Source: an uncultured Oribacterium sp. (GTDB taxonomy: Bacteria > Bacillota > Clostridia > Lachnospirales > Lachnospiraceae). From it: 11,615 bases of DNA. The stretch covers positions 1 through 11,615 of the forward strand of contig CAAGRO010000135.1 of assembly GCA_900772695.1 (NCBI GenBank), in the 5' to 3' direction. A model generated the notes under the pieces. That model ran no database searches. It saw nothing but the letters and a program-made list of their open reading frames with translations, and was not told the origin of the DNA. Numbering within the stretch: the stretch's first letter is position 1; the number at the start of each line of letters is the position of its first letter. The position numbers were made by a program, and so were the translations under genes. Of the stretch, positions 6,344 through 11,615 are shown piece after piece.

Positions 6344-7654
6344 ATGCAGAATTATACAACACAGATGGATGCGGCGCGGAAGGGTATCGTGACGCCGCAG
6401 ATGAAGATCGTCGCAGAGAAGGAGCATATGACGGAGGAGAAGCTTCGTCAGCTGGTGGCAGAGGGTAAGGTCGCGATCTGCGCAAATAAGAACCATACCT
6501 GTCTGGATCCGGAGGGTGTGGGCTCGATGCTTCGGACGAAGATCAATGTAAACCTTGGTGTGTCGAGAGATATGAAGGATTATGATCTCGAGATGGAGAA
6601 GGTGATGAGTGCGGTTCGTATGGGTGCGGAGTCCATCATGGATCTTTCCAGCCATGGAAATACACAGCCGTTCCGTCAGAAGCTCTGTAAGGAGTGCCCG
6701 GCGATGATCGGTACGGTTCCGGTCTACGACAGTGTCATTCACTACCAGCGTGACCTCGATACCCTGACGGCGAAGGATTTCCTGGATGTCATCCGTCTGC
6801 ATGCGCAGGATGGTGTCGATTTCGTGACACTGCACTGTGGTATCACCCAGAAGACCATCGAGCAGATCCGCAAGCATCAGCGGAAGATGAACATCGTCAG
6901 CCGTGGCGGCAGCCTTGTGTTCGCATGGATGAGTATGACCGGCCAGGAGAATCCGTTCTACGAGTACTTCGACGAGATCCTCGATATCTGTGAGGAGTAT
7001 GATGTCACCATTTCCCTCGGGGATGCCTGCCGGCCGGGCTGTCTCGCGGATGCGACCGATGTATGTCAGATCGAGGAGCTCGTACGTCTCGGTGAGCTCA
7101 CGAAGCGTGCCTGGGCTCACAATGTTCAGGTCATGGTCGAGGGTCCGGGTCACGTGCCACTGAACCAGATCGCGGCGAACATGGAAGTACAGAAGACCCT
7201 CTGTATGGGCGCACCGTTCTATGTTCTCGGACCGCTCGTGACGGATATCGCACCGGGCTATGATCACATCACAGCAGCCATCGGTGGTGCGGTTGCCGCG
7301 ATGAACGGCGCATCCTTCCTCTGCTATGTCACACCGGCAGAGCACCTCGCACTTCCGAACCTCGACGATGTAAAGCAGGGCATCATCGCGTCGAAGATCG
7401 CGGCCCACGCAGCGGATATTGCGAAGGGTATCCCGCATGCGCGTGACATCGACGACAAGATGGCGGATGCACGTAAGGCCCTGGACTGGGATGCACAGTT
7501 CGAGTGTGCGCTCGATCCGGAGACCGCAAAGAAGATCCGTAACGACCGCCTCCCGGAGGACGACCACAGCGATACCTGCAGTATGTGCGGTAAGTTCTGT
7601 GCTGTCCGCAGCATGAACAAGGCCCTCGCCGGTGAGCACATCGACATTCTGTAA
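6344..7654 (+). CDS. thiC: Phosphomethylpyrimidine synthase ThiC (short form)
   Basis: ThiC is a radical-SAM enzyme that converts aminoimidazole ribotide to HMP phosphate, the pyrimidine half of thiamin. The product is 436 residues, the short form without the extra N-terminal domain of the roughly 630-residue proteobacterial enzymes. Recognisable segments include the N-terminal MDAARKGIVTPQM, the NVNLGVSRD region, SHGNTQPFR, PVYDSV, HCGIT, RGGS, SLGDACRPGC, EGPGHVPLNQI, YVLGPLVTDIAPGYDHI and FLCYVTPAEHL. The C-terminal cluster motif reads C412-x2-C415-x3-C419, one residue shorter than the textbook CX2CX4C. AAGGAG (6333-6338) decides for ATG 6344; an in-frame ATG at 6281 overlaps the terminator and is rejected. 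Cobamide-related BzaF is a paralogue, but the TPP riboswitch argues for thiamin. The gene is flanked by terminators and appears monocistronic. Confidence 0.97.
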   Translation: MQNYTTQMDAARKGIVTPQMKIVAEKEHMTEEKLRQLVAEGKVAICANKNHTCLDPEGVGSMLRTKINVNLGVSRDMKDYDLEMEKVMSAVRMGAESIMDLSSHGNTQPFRQKLCKECPAMIGTVPVYDSVIHYQRDLDTLTAKDFLDVIRLHAQDGVDFVTLHCGITQKTIEQIRKHQRKMNIVSRGGSLVFAWMSMTGQENPFYEYFDEILDICEEYDVTISLGDACRPGCLADATDVCQIEELVRLGELTKRAWAHNVQVMVEGPGHVPLNQIAANMEVQKTLCMGAPFYVLGPLVTDIAPGYDHITAAIGGAVAAMNGASFLCYVTPAEHLALPNLDDVKQGIIASKIAAHAADIAKGIPHARDIDDKMADARKALDWDAQFECALDPETAKKIRNDRLPEDDHSDTCSMCGKFCAVRSMNKALAGEHIDIL

Positions 7655-7662
7655 TCGTGATG

Positions 7663-7685
7663 AAATACTGTTTCCAGTATTTTTT
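7663..7685 (+). terminator. thiC terminator
   Basis: AAATACTG (7663-7670) pairs perfectly with CAGTATTT (7675-7682) around TTTC and runs into a T-tract. It begins nine bases after the stop codon. Confidence 0.85.
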
Positions 7686-7712
7686 CTATAATCCTGAAAA
7701 ATGAACCTGAAG

Positions 7713-7742
7713 ACCCCGGTGTGCATGACATACCGGGGTTTT
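7713..7742 (+). terminator. Second terminator downstream of thiC
   Basis: ACCCCGGTGTG (7713-7723) and CATACCGGGGT (7729-7739) form an 11-bp stem with one G-U pair and loop CATGA, followed by TTTT. It is probably a back-up terminator that insulates thiC from the importer operon. Confidence 0.75.
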
Positions 7743-7785
7743 CACTTCCATTCCGAAAGGTGATGGCAGAATCCGGTCGAAAGCA

Positions 7786-7814
7786 TTGACGACGGCACTT
7801 CATGGTGATAAAGT
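7786..7814 (+). promoter_or_regulatory. Promoter of the cysteine importer leader
   Basis: TTGACG (7786-7791) and TAAAGT (7809-7814) are separated by 17 bp. The -35 is strong and the -10 matches four of six positions. A start near 7821 would give a leader RNA of about 235 nt ending at the attenuator terminator. Confidence 0.7.
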
Positions 7815-7822
7815 AAAGCAAA

Positions 7823-7857
7823 TTCCAGTAGGGGAGTAGGAATTAACTCCGCTGGAA
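7823..7857 (+). other. 5' leader hairpin ahead of the Cys leader peptide
   Basis: TTCCAG (7823-7828) pairs with CTGGAA (7852-7857), and inside it GGAGT (7833-7837) pairs with ACTCC (7846-7850) around an 8-nt loop. It lies at the extreme 5' end of the predicted transcript, just before the leader peptide RBS. It may protect the RNA 5' end or expose the RBS; no T-run follows. It does not match a riboswitch family that I recognise. Confidence 0.6.
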
Positions 7858-7880
7858 AATTCTTTCAGGAGGAAACGCAC

Positions 7881-7988
7881 ATGACGTTCAGAAGCAACCG
7901 TAATATGAATACATGTTGTTGCTGTTGCTGCTGTATGGCTTGCCATAGGGCGTCTTTGATGTGCGTTGAATTTCATCCGGGAAGATAG
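7881..7988 (+). CDS. Cysteine-rich leader peptide (35 aa, seven consecutive Cys)
   Basis: This small ORF encodes MTFRSNRNMNT, then seven consecutive cysteines (residues 12-18, bases 7914-7934), then MACHRASLMCVEFHPGR. Nine of 35 residues are Cys. AGGAGG (7867-7872) lies eight bases upstream of ATG, an excellent RBS. The codon run mixes TGT and TGC, so it is not a trinucleotide repeat artefact. The ORF sits between a promoter and an intrinsic terminator that precede an amino-acid ABC importer whose binding protein resembles a cysteine-binding protein. This is the classical layout of a ribosome-mediated attenuator sensing charged tRNA-Cys. The peptide itself probably has no separate job. A metal-binding Cys-rich peptide is the alternative, but the RNA pairing described for 7874-8057 favours attenuation. 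Confidence 0.88.
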   Translation: MTFRSNRNMNTCCCCCCCMACHRASLMCVEFHPGR

Positions 7989-8030
7989 GATCCATTTAGA
8001 AATAGAGGATCTGTTTTGATTGGGACGAAG

Positions 8031-8057
8031 AGGACTCGCACATCGCGGGTCCTTTTT
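8031..8057 (+). terminator. Attenuator terminator of the cysteine importer operon
   Basis: AGGACTCGC (8031-8039) pairs with GCGGGTCCT (8045-8053), nine pairs with one T-G wobble, loop ACATC, followed by TTTTTATTTT. It lies 43 nt after the leader peptide stop codon and about 140 nt before the first permease gene, with no gene of its own to terminate. Confidence 0.9.
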
Positions 8058-8087
8058 ATTTTCGCAAAAGCTGTGGGAATGAAAACA

Positions 8088-8165
8088 GGGGGCCAGGCCC
8101 GTTAAATTTCTATAAAGTAAAGTTTAAAAAAATTTTATGGGGCCTGGCCCCATACCCTTGGCCCC
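8088..8165. repeat. REP/MITE-like GC palindrome pair
   Basis: GGGGCCAGGCCC (8089-8100) and its exact reverse complement (8140-8151) flank a 39-bp AT-rich core. The inverted repeat continues imperfectly into the core (TAAATTT against AAATTTTA). Each arm is itself palindromic around a central base. A third partial copy, TTGGCCCC, lies at 8158-8165. The 14-mer AAACAGGGGGCCAG at 8083-8096 recurs at 9665-9678. The pattern resembles paired REP elements or a tiny non-autonomous transposable element. In RNA it would form a strong hairpin between the attenuator and the first gene. Confidence 0.7.
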
Positions 8166-8196
8166 ACAAGCAGATCTGTGAGAGGAGCAAACAGTT

Positions 8197-8856
8197 TTGG
8201 ATTTTCAGTTTATTCAGCAGTACATTCCGATGTACGTCGAGGCTGCGCGGCTGACGCTTACGATCGGTGCGCTGGGCATCGTGCTCGCGACCCTCGTCGG
8301 CATCCTGTGCAGTGCAGTCGAGTACTACCGGATCCCGGTACTGCGCCACATCGTTTCCGTGTACGTCGAGCTCAGCCGTAACACGCCGCTGCTCGTACAG
8401 CTCTTTTTCCTGTATTTCGGTCTCCCGAAGATCGGCATCCGCTGGTCCGCGGAGCTCTGCGGTATCGTCGGACTCGCCTTCCTGGGCGGCTCCTACATGA
8501 CGGAAGCCTTCCGCTCCGGTCTCGAAACCGTCGAGCCGATCCAGAAGGAATCAGCATTGAGCCTCGGTATGACCCCGGTGCAGACGATGTGGAGTGTCAT
8601 CCTCCCACAGGCCATGGCCGTCTCGGTGCCTTCCCTCGTGGCGAATGTCATCTTCCTCCTGAAGGAAACCTCCGTGTTCAGTGGCATCGCTCTGGCGGAC
8701 CTCATGTACGTCGCGAAGGACCTCATCGGTCTTTACTATAAGACCCCGGAAGCCCTCAGCATGCTGGTGATCGCCTACCTCATCATCCTGCTTCCGATTT
8801 CCATCCTCGGAACCTTACTTGAAAGGAGGCTGCGCTATGCTGGATTCGGCCATTAA
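8197..8856 (+). CDS. Polar amino acid (probable cysteine/cystine) ABC transporter permease 1
   Basis: This is a 219-residue inner-membrane permease of the HisM/GlnP family with about five hydrophobic segments. It carries the family RNTPLLVQLFF segment (61-71) and the cytoplasmic EAA loop ESALSLGMTPVQTMWSVILPQ (about 118-138), which contacts the ATPase. The start is TTG at 8197, preceded by GAGGAG (8182-8187) with a nine-base spacer; no better ATG is in frame nearby, so the weak start codon seems genuine. It is the first gene after the Cys attenuator and the palindromic element. Its 3' end overlaps the next gene by 20 bp, and the RBS of that gene lies inside this one. The cysteine assignment comes from the leader peptide and the binding protein, not from this sequence. 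Confidence 0.9.
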   Translation: MDFQFIQQYIPMYVEAARLTLTIGALGIVLATLVGILCSAVEYYRIPVLRHIVSVYVELSRNTPLLVQLFFLYFGLPKIGIRWSAELCGIVGLAFLGGSYMTEAFRSGLETVEPIQKESALSLGMTPVQTMWSVILPQAMAVSVPSLVANVIFLLKETSVFSGIALADLMYVAKDLIGLYYKTPEALSMLVIAYLIILLPISILGTLLERRLRYAGFGH

Positions 8857-9661
8857 TCACTTTGCCAATGCGTTCGGCCTCGAGCTTCTGCACTTCGCGG
8901 ATAGCTTCCGCGGGCTCGGCATGAAGCTGCTGGCCGCCGCCACACCGGAGGCCATCGCGGCAGCACAGGCAGCCGCGGACCAGAAGAAGGCGCCGGCTAT
9001 CTCGATCCTGTTTAAGGGAAACAATTTCATCCGGCTGCTGGGCGGACTGTGGGTGACCATCCGCATCTCCCTCATCGCCGTACTGATTTCCATCCCGCTG
9101 GGCATCCTCTTCGGTATGCTCATGACGAGGAAGAATCCGGTCACGAAGGCACTGAGCCGCGTGTACCTCGATTTCATCCGTATCATGCCGCAGCTCGTGC
9201 TGCTGTTCATCGTGTATTTCGGTACGACCCGGGCCTTCGGAATCAATCTCTCCGGTGAGCTCAGTGCCGTCATCGTCTTTGTCCTCTGGGGCACCGCGGA
9301 GATGGGAGACCTCGTACGAGGGGCCCTCATCAGTATCCCGAAGCACCAGTACGAGAGCGCAGCGGCGCTCGGGATGACCCCGCTGCAGACCAGCCTCTAC
9401 GTCATCATCCCGCAGACGCTTCGTCGCCTGATTCCGCTGGCGATCAACCTGATCACCCGTATGATCAAGACCACCTCCCTGATCGTCCTGATCGGCGTCG
9501 TGGAGGTCCTGAAGACCGGACAGCAGATCATCGACGCGAACCGCTTCGCCTACCCGACCGCCGCGCTTCCGATCTACGGCGTCGTCTTCTTCCTCTACTT
9601 CTTCTCCTGCTGGCCGATCTCGATGCTGGCCCGCTATCTCGAGAAGCGCTGGAAAAATTAA
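8837..9661 (+). CDS. Polar amino acid (probable cysteine/cystine) ABC transporter permease 2
   Basis: This 274-residue permease of the HisM/GlnP family is the likely partner of the preceding one in a heterodimeric channel. The core starts near residue 66; the EAA loop is ESAAALGMTPLQTSLYVIIPQ (about 173-193) and RIMPQLVLLF (115-124) matches the family. Residues 1-65 form an extra, mostly amphipathic and Ala-rich N-terminal segment (AAAQAAADQKK) absent from permease 1. Two starts are possible in frame. TTG 8819 would overlap the RBS, whereas ATG 8837 has GGAGG at 8825-8829 with a seven-base spacer, so the latter is used. Only one Cys occurs in the protein. Translational coupling with permease 1 is likely from the overlap. 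Confidence 0.9.
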   Translation: MLDSAINHFANAFGLELLHFADSFRGLGMKLLAAATPEAIAAAQAAADQKKAPAISILFKGNNFIRLLGGLWVTIRISLIAVLISIPLGILFGMLMTRKNPVTKALSRVYLDFIRIMPQLVLLFIVYFGTTRAFGINLSGELSAVIVFVLWGTAEMGDLVRGALISIPKHQYESAAALGMTPLQTSLYVIIPQTLRRLIPLAINLITRMIKTTSLIVLIGVVEVLKTGQQIIDANRFAYPTAALPIYGVVFFLYFFSCWPISMLARYLEKRWKN

Positions 9662-9664
9662 GAT

Positions 9665-9686
9665 AAACAGGGGGCCAGCTGGCTCC
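9665..9686. repeat. Palindrome related to the 8088-8165 element
   Basis: GGGGCCAGCTGGCTCC (9671-9686) is a near-perfect 16-bp palindrome, with one wobble pair. It begins with the same 14-mer, AAACAGGGGGCCAG (9665-9678), found at 8083-8096. It lies in the 48-bp gap between permease 2 and the ATPase gene. It could be a solo REP-like unit or an mRNA stabilising hairpin. Confidence 0.6.
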
Positions 9687-9709
9687 GGCATAGAAAGGAA
9701 ACAGGTGAT

Positions 9710-10480
9710 ATGGCTGACATACAGCTTTCAATCAAAGATCTGCATAAATCGTTCGTCGAGCTCGAGATCCTGCGGGGGATCGACCTCGACGTAAAGAAGG
9801 GCGAGGTCGTCGTCCTGCTCGGACCGTCCGGCTGCGGAAAGTCGACACTGCTCCGCTGCATCAACGGTCTCGAGACGCTCAATCATGGAAGCATTGCCCT
9901 CGACGGAGAGGAAATCTCGGGAAAGAGCAGTGCGGAGATGTCAAAGTACCGGCAGAAGATCGGCATGGTGTTCCAGAGCTATGATCTTTTCCCACATAAA
10001 ACGATCCTCGACAACATCACGATGGCACCGCAGAAGGTGCAGAAGCGTTCGAAGGCGGACGCGGAGAAGGAGGCCCGCGAGCTGCTCCGGCGCGTCGGAC
10101 TCGGCGACAAGGAAAACGCCTATCCGCGTATGCTGTCCGGTGGACAGAAGCAGCGTGTGGCGATCGTGCGGGCCCTTGAGATGCATCCGGAGATGATGCT
10201 CTTCGATGAGGTCACCGCGGCGCTGGACCCGGAGATGGTTCGCGAGGTGCTCGACGTTATGCTCGAGCTCGCGGAGCAGGGGCTGACCATGCTGATCGTC
10301 ACGCATGAGATGGCCTTCGCGAGAGCCATCGCCGACCGGATCATCTTCCTGGATGACGGTCATATCGTCGAGGAGGCGACGCCGGAAGCGTTCTTCACGC
10401 ATCCGAAGAGCGAACGCGCGAAGGAGTTCCTCGAGAACTTCGAGTTCGTCGCGAAGAAGCGGAAGAACGACGCGGAGTAA
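9710..10480 (+). CDS. Polar amino acid (probable cysteine/cystine) ABC transporter ATPase
   Basis: This 256-residue ATPase of the GlnQ/HisP family powers uptake from the cytoplasmic side. All motifs are present in order: Walker A GPSGCGKST (38-46), Q-loop Gln89, signature LSGGQ (142-146) followed by KQRVAIVRAL, Walker B MMLFDE (162-167), D-loop ALDPE, and switch His199 (VTHE). The usual DEPTSALDPE reads DEVTAALDPE here, a substitution seen in related amino-acid importers and not expected to harm ATP hydrolysis. The start ATG is preceded by AAAGGA and AGGTG sequences. It lies 48 bp after permease 2, with a palindrome in the gap, and 150 bp before the binding-protein gene. Length and motifs are normal for the family. 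Confidence 0.93.
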   Translation: MADIQLSIKDLHKSFVELEILRGIDLDVKKGEVVVLLGPSGCGKSTLLRCINGLETLNHGSIALDGEEISGKSSAEMSKYRQKIGMVFQSYDLFPHKTILDNITMAPQKVQKRSKADAEKEARELLRRVGLGDKENAYPRMLSGGQKQRVAIVRALEMHPEMMLFDEVTAALDPEMVREVLDVMLELAEQGLTMLIVTHEMAFARAIADRIIFLDDGHIVEEATPEAFFTHPKSERAKEFLENFEFVAKKRKNDAE

Positions 10481-10630
10481 AGCCGTTTATCCTGCGGAAG
10501 CTGTCCGGAAAGTGGACGCGGGTGAACATATATACATTTACATAACATTCTAATCAGCCGTTCAGCGCATGGCCGATCCGAAAAGATCGACATGAAGATG
10601 CTGAACAACACTAAAAAAGGAGAAAAAATT
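10481..10630 (+). other. ATPase-to-lipoprotein intergenic region
   Basis: This 150-bp gap is the longest inside the importer operon. It has an AT-rich patch (10523-10551), in which no convincing -35/-10 pair was found, and a weak hairpin CGATC (10574-10578) with GATCG (10585-10589). AAGGAG (10617-10622) serves the lipoprotein gene. A separate promoter or an mRNA-processing site could raise binding-protein levels; neither is established. Confidence 0.3.
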
Positions 10631-11572
10631 ATGAAAAAGTCAGTATTTGCAGCATTTACCGCCATCGTAGCAGCAGCGAGTCTGGCTGCATGCGGCGCTT
10701 CCTCTACACCGAGCGCAACCACTGCCGCCGCAACGACCGCTGCCACAGAGGCTGCGACAGACGCCACCACGGCTGCCGCAACAGAAGCAGCTGCCGAGAC
10801 CAGCGCAGCTGCATCCGGTAATTTCCGTACACTTGATGAGATCAAGCAGTCCGGAACCGTAAAGATCGGCGTTTTCTCAGATAAGGCACCATTCGGCTAT
10901 GTCGATGATAAGGGTGAGTACCAGGGCTATGATGTGTACTATGCACACAGAATCGCGGATGACCTCGGCGTAAATGTTGAGTTTACCTCGCTCGACCCTG
11001 CATCTCGCGTAGAGTATGTGGCGACCGGTAAGGTAGACATTGTCCTCGCAAACTTCACCGTGACACCGGAAAGAGCAGAGCAGGTCGATTTCGCACTGCC
11101 GTACATGAAGGTCGCGCTTGGCGTCGTATCCCCGGACAGCGCGGTCATCAGCTCCGTCGATGAGCTGAAGGATAAGACCCTGATCGTCGCAAAGGGAACC
11201 ACTGCAGAGACCTACTTCGAGAAGAACTACCCGGAGGTGAAGCTCCAGAAGTATGACGCATATGCGGATGCCTACAACGCGCTCCTCGATGGCAGAGGCG
11301 ATGCATTCTCCACGGATAACACCGAGGTCATCGCATGGGCGAAGGCAAATCCTGGCTTCACGGTCGGCATCGAGACGCTCGGCGACTATGACACCATCGC
11401 AGCGGCAGTCGCAAAGGGCAACAGCAGCGTGCTCGATTTCCTGAACGACGAGATCAAGACCCTCGGTGAGGAGAACTTCTTCCACAAGGATTACGATGAG
11501 ACCCTGAAGGCCGTGTTCGGTGAGGATACCAACCCGGATTCGATGGTCGTAGAGGGCGGCGTCGTAGACTGA
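10631..11572 (+). CDS. Cysteine-binding lipoprotein of an amino acid ABC transporter (CjaA-like, SBP_bac_3)
   Basis: The product has 313 residues. A lipoprotein signal peptide ends in the lipobox SLAAC (17-21), so Cys21 should be lipidated and the protein anchored outside the membrane. Residues 22-65 are a low-complexity Ala/Thr/Glu linker. The binding domain starts near TLDEIK and includes VKIGVFSDKAPFGYVD, YQGYDVYYAHRIADDL, SRVEYVATGKVDIVLANFT, PERAEQVDFALPYMKVALG and GTTAETYF. The latter half ends in GEENFFHKDYDETLK. From memory this closely matches Campylobacter jejuni CjaA, a cysteine-binding protein, across the whole domain. AAGGAG eight bases upstream fixes the start at 10631; ATG 10592 has no RBS and would put charged residues before the signal. 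The only cysteine is the lipidated one. Confidence 0.92.
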   Translation: MKKSVFAAFTAIVAAASLAACGASSTPSATTAAATTAATEAATDATTAAATEAAAETSAAASGNFRTLDEIKQSGTVKIGVFSDKAPFGYVDDKGEYQGYDVYYAHRIADDLGVNVEFTSLDPASRVEYVATGKVDIVLANFTVTPERAEQVDFALPYMKVALGVVSPDSAVISSVDELKDKTLIVAKGTTAETYFEKNYPEVKLQKYDAYADAYNALLDGRGDAFSTDNTEVIAWAKANPGFTVGIETLGDYDTIAAAVAKGNSSVLDFLNDEIKTLGEENFFHKDYDETLKAVFGEDTNPDSMVVEGGVVD

Positions 11573-11615
11573 TTTTCAAACACAGGCGGCCTGCCCTGCA
11601 GCCTCGAGGGTAGAC

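Larger units (their letters stand above)
7874..8057 (+). promoter_or_regulatory. Cysteine-responsive transcription attenuator with mutually exclusive helices
   Basis: Strand 1, AACGCACAT (7874-7882), spans the leader start codon and is a perfect 9-base complement of strand 2, ATGTGCGTT (7959-7967). Strand 2 extended 5' by one G (7958-7965, GATGTGCG) is also a perfect 8-base complement of strand 3, CGCACATC (8037-8044). Strand 3 is part of the ascending arm and loop of the terminator. Support for 2:3 may be added by TTTC (7971-7974) with GAAG (8027-8030). A local hairpin, GATCC with GGATC, lies between them, and TATGG-CTTG-CCATA (7934-7947) directly follows the Cys codons. Inferred logic: a ribosome stalled on the Cys run leaves 2 free, so 2:3 forms and transcription reads through. 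With ample Cys-tRNA, or without translation, the terminator forms. Confidence 0.8.

Noticed and set aside
6317..7726. A 469-codon open frame on the minus strand opposite thiC.
   Set aside because: It is a shadow of thiC produced by GC-rich codon bias; the product is His/Arg/Asp-rich, has no recognisable domain, and crosses two terminators.
7914..7934. The Cys codon run as a simple trinucleotide repeat.
   Set aside because: TGT and TGC alternate irregularly, so the amino acid and not the base repeat appears to be maintained.
7881..7988. The Cys-rich peptide as a metallothionein, toxin or bacteriocin.
   Set aside because: The cysteines are consecutive rather than spaced as metal ligands, there is no export signal, and the ORF sits exactly in an attenuator layout with switching helices.
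7821..8057. A SAM riboswitch or T-box controlling the importer operon.
   Set aside because: No T-box sequence or SAM-aptamer core was seen, and the leader ORF with a Cys run explains the control region better.
8783..9691. A 302-codon minus-strand frame opposite permease 2.
   Set aside because: It is a low-complexity charged product complementary to a hydrophobic permease, typical of an antisense shadow.
11573..11615. A terminator after the binding-protein gene.
   Set aside because: Only 43 bases remain and no complete stem with a T-run is visible before the window ends.

Overview
The window (about 11.6 kb, GC-rich, all genes on the + strand, AGGAGG-type ribosome binding sites, short rho-independent terminators) looks like a chromosome segment of a Gram-positive anaerobe of the Clostridia, probably Lachnospiraceae or a close relative. 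This placement is an inference from gene content, the short ThiC, the GlpP/GlpK arrangement and the Ala/Thr-rich lipoprotein linker.

Region 1 (1-6105) is a glycerol module: the 3' end of glpP (antiterminator), glpK (glycerol kinase) and glpF (glycerol facilitator), closed by a terminator at 2752-2805. A second transcription unit follows: a GlpA-like FAD glycerol-3-phosphate dehydrogenase with a C-terminal Fe-S domain, a second FAD/pyridine-nucleotide oxidoreductase, and a small four-cysteine DUF1667-type protein. Together they would import glycerol, phosphorylate it and oxidise glycerol-3-phosphate to DHAP through a three-protein flavin/Fe-S complex. The unit ends in an unusually elaborate terminator (6009-6105).

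Region 2 (6116-7742) is a single-gene thiamin unit: a strong sigma-A promoter, a TPP riboswitch, an intrinsic terminator as expression platform, thiC, and two terminators.

Region 3 (7786-11615) is an amino-acid ABC importer operon (permease, permease, ATPase, lipoprotein). The binding protein resembles the Campylobacter cysteine-binding protein CjaA. Ahead of it is a complete, apparently unannotated control region: a promoter, a 35-residue leader peptide with seven consecutive cysteine codons (9 Cys in all), and an intrinsic terminator. The RNA has mutually exclusive pairings: 7874-7882 with 7959-7967, 7958-7965 with 8037-8044, and the terminator stem 8031-8053. This is the layout of ribosome-mediated attenuation responding to cysteinyl-tRNA, and it independently supports cysteine or cystine as the substrate. 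It is the most interesting item in the window. A REP/MITE-like GC palindrome pair lies between the attenuator and the first permease, and a related palindrome lies before the ATPase gene.
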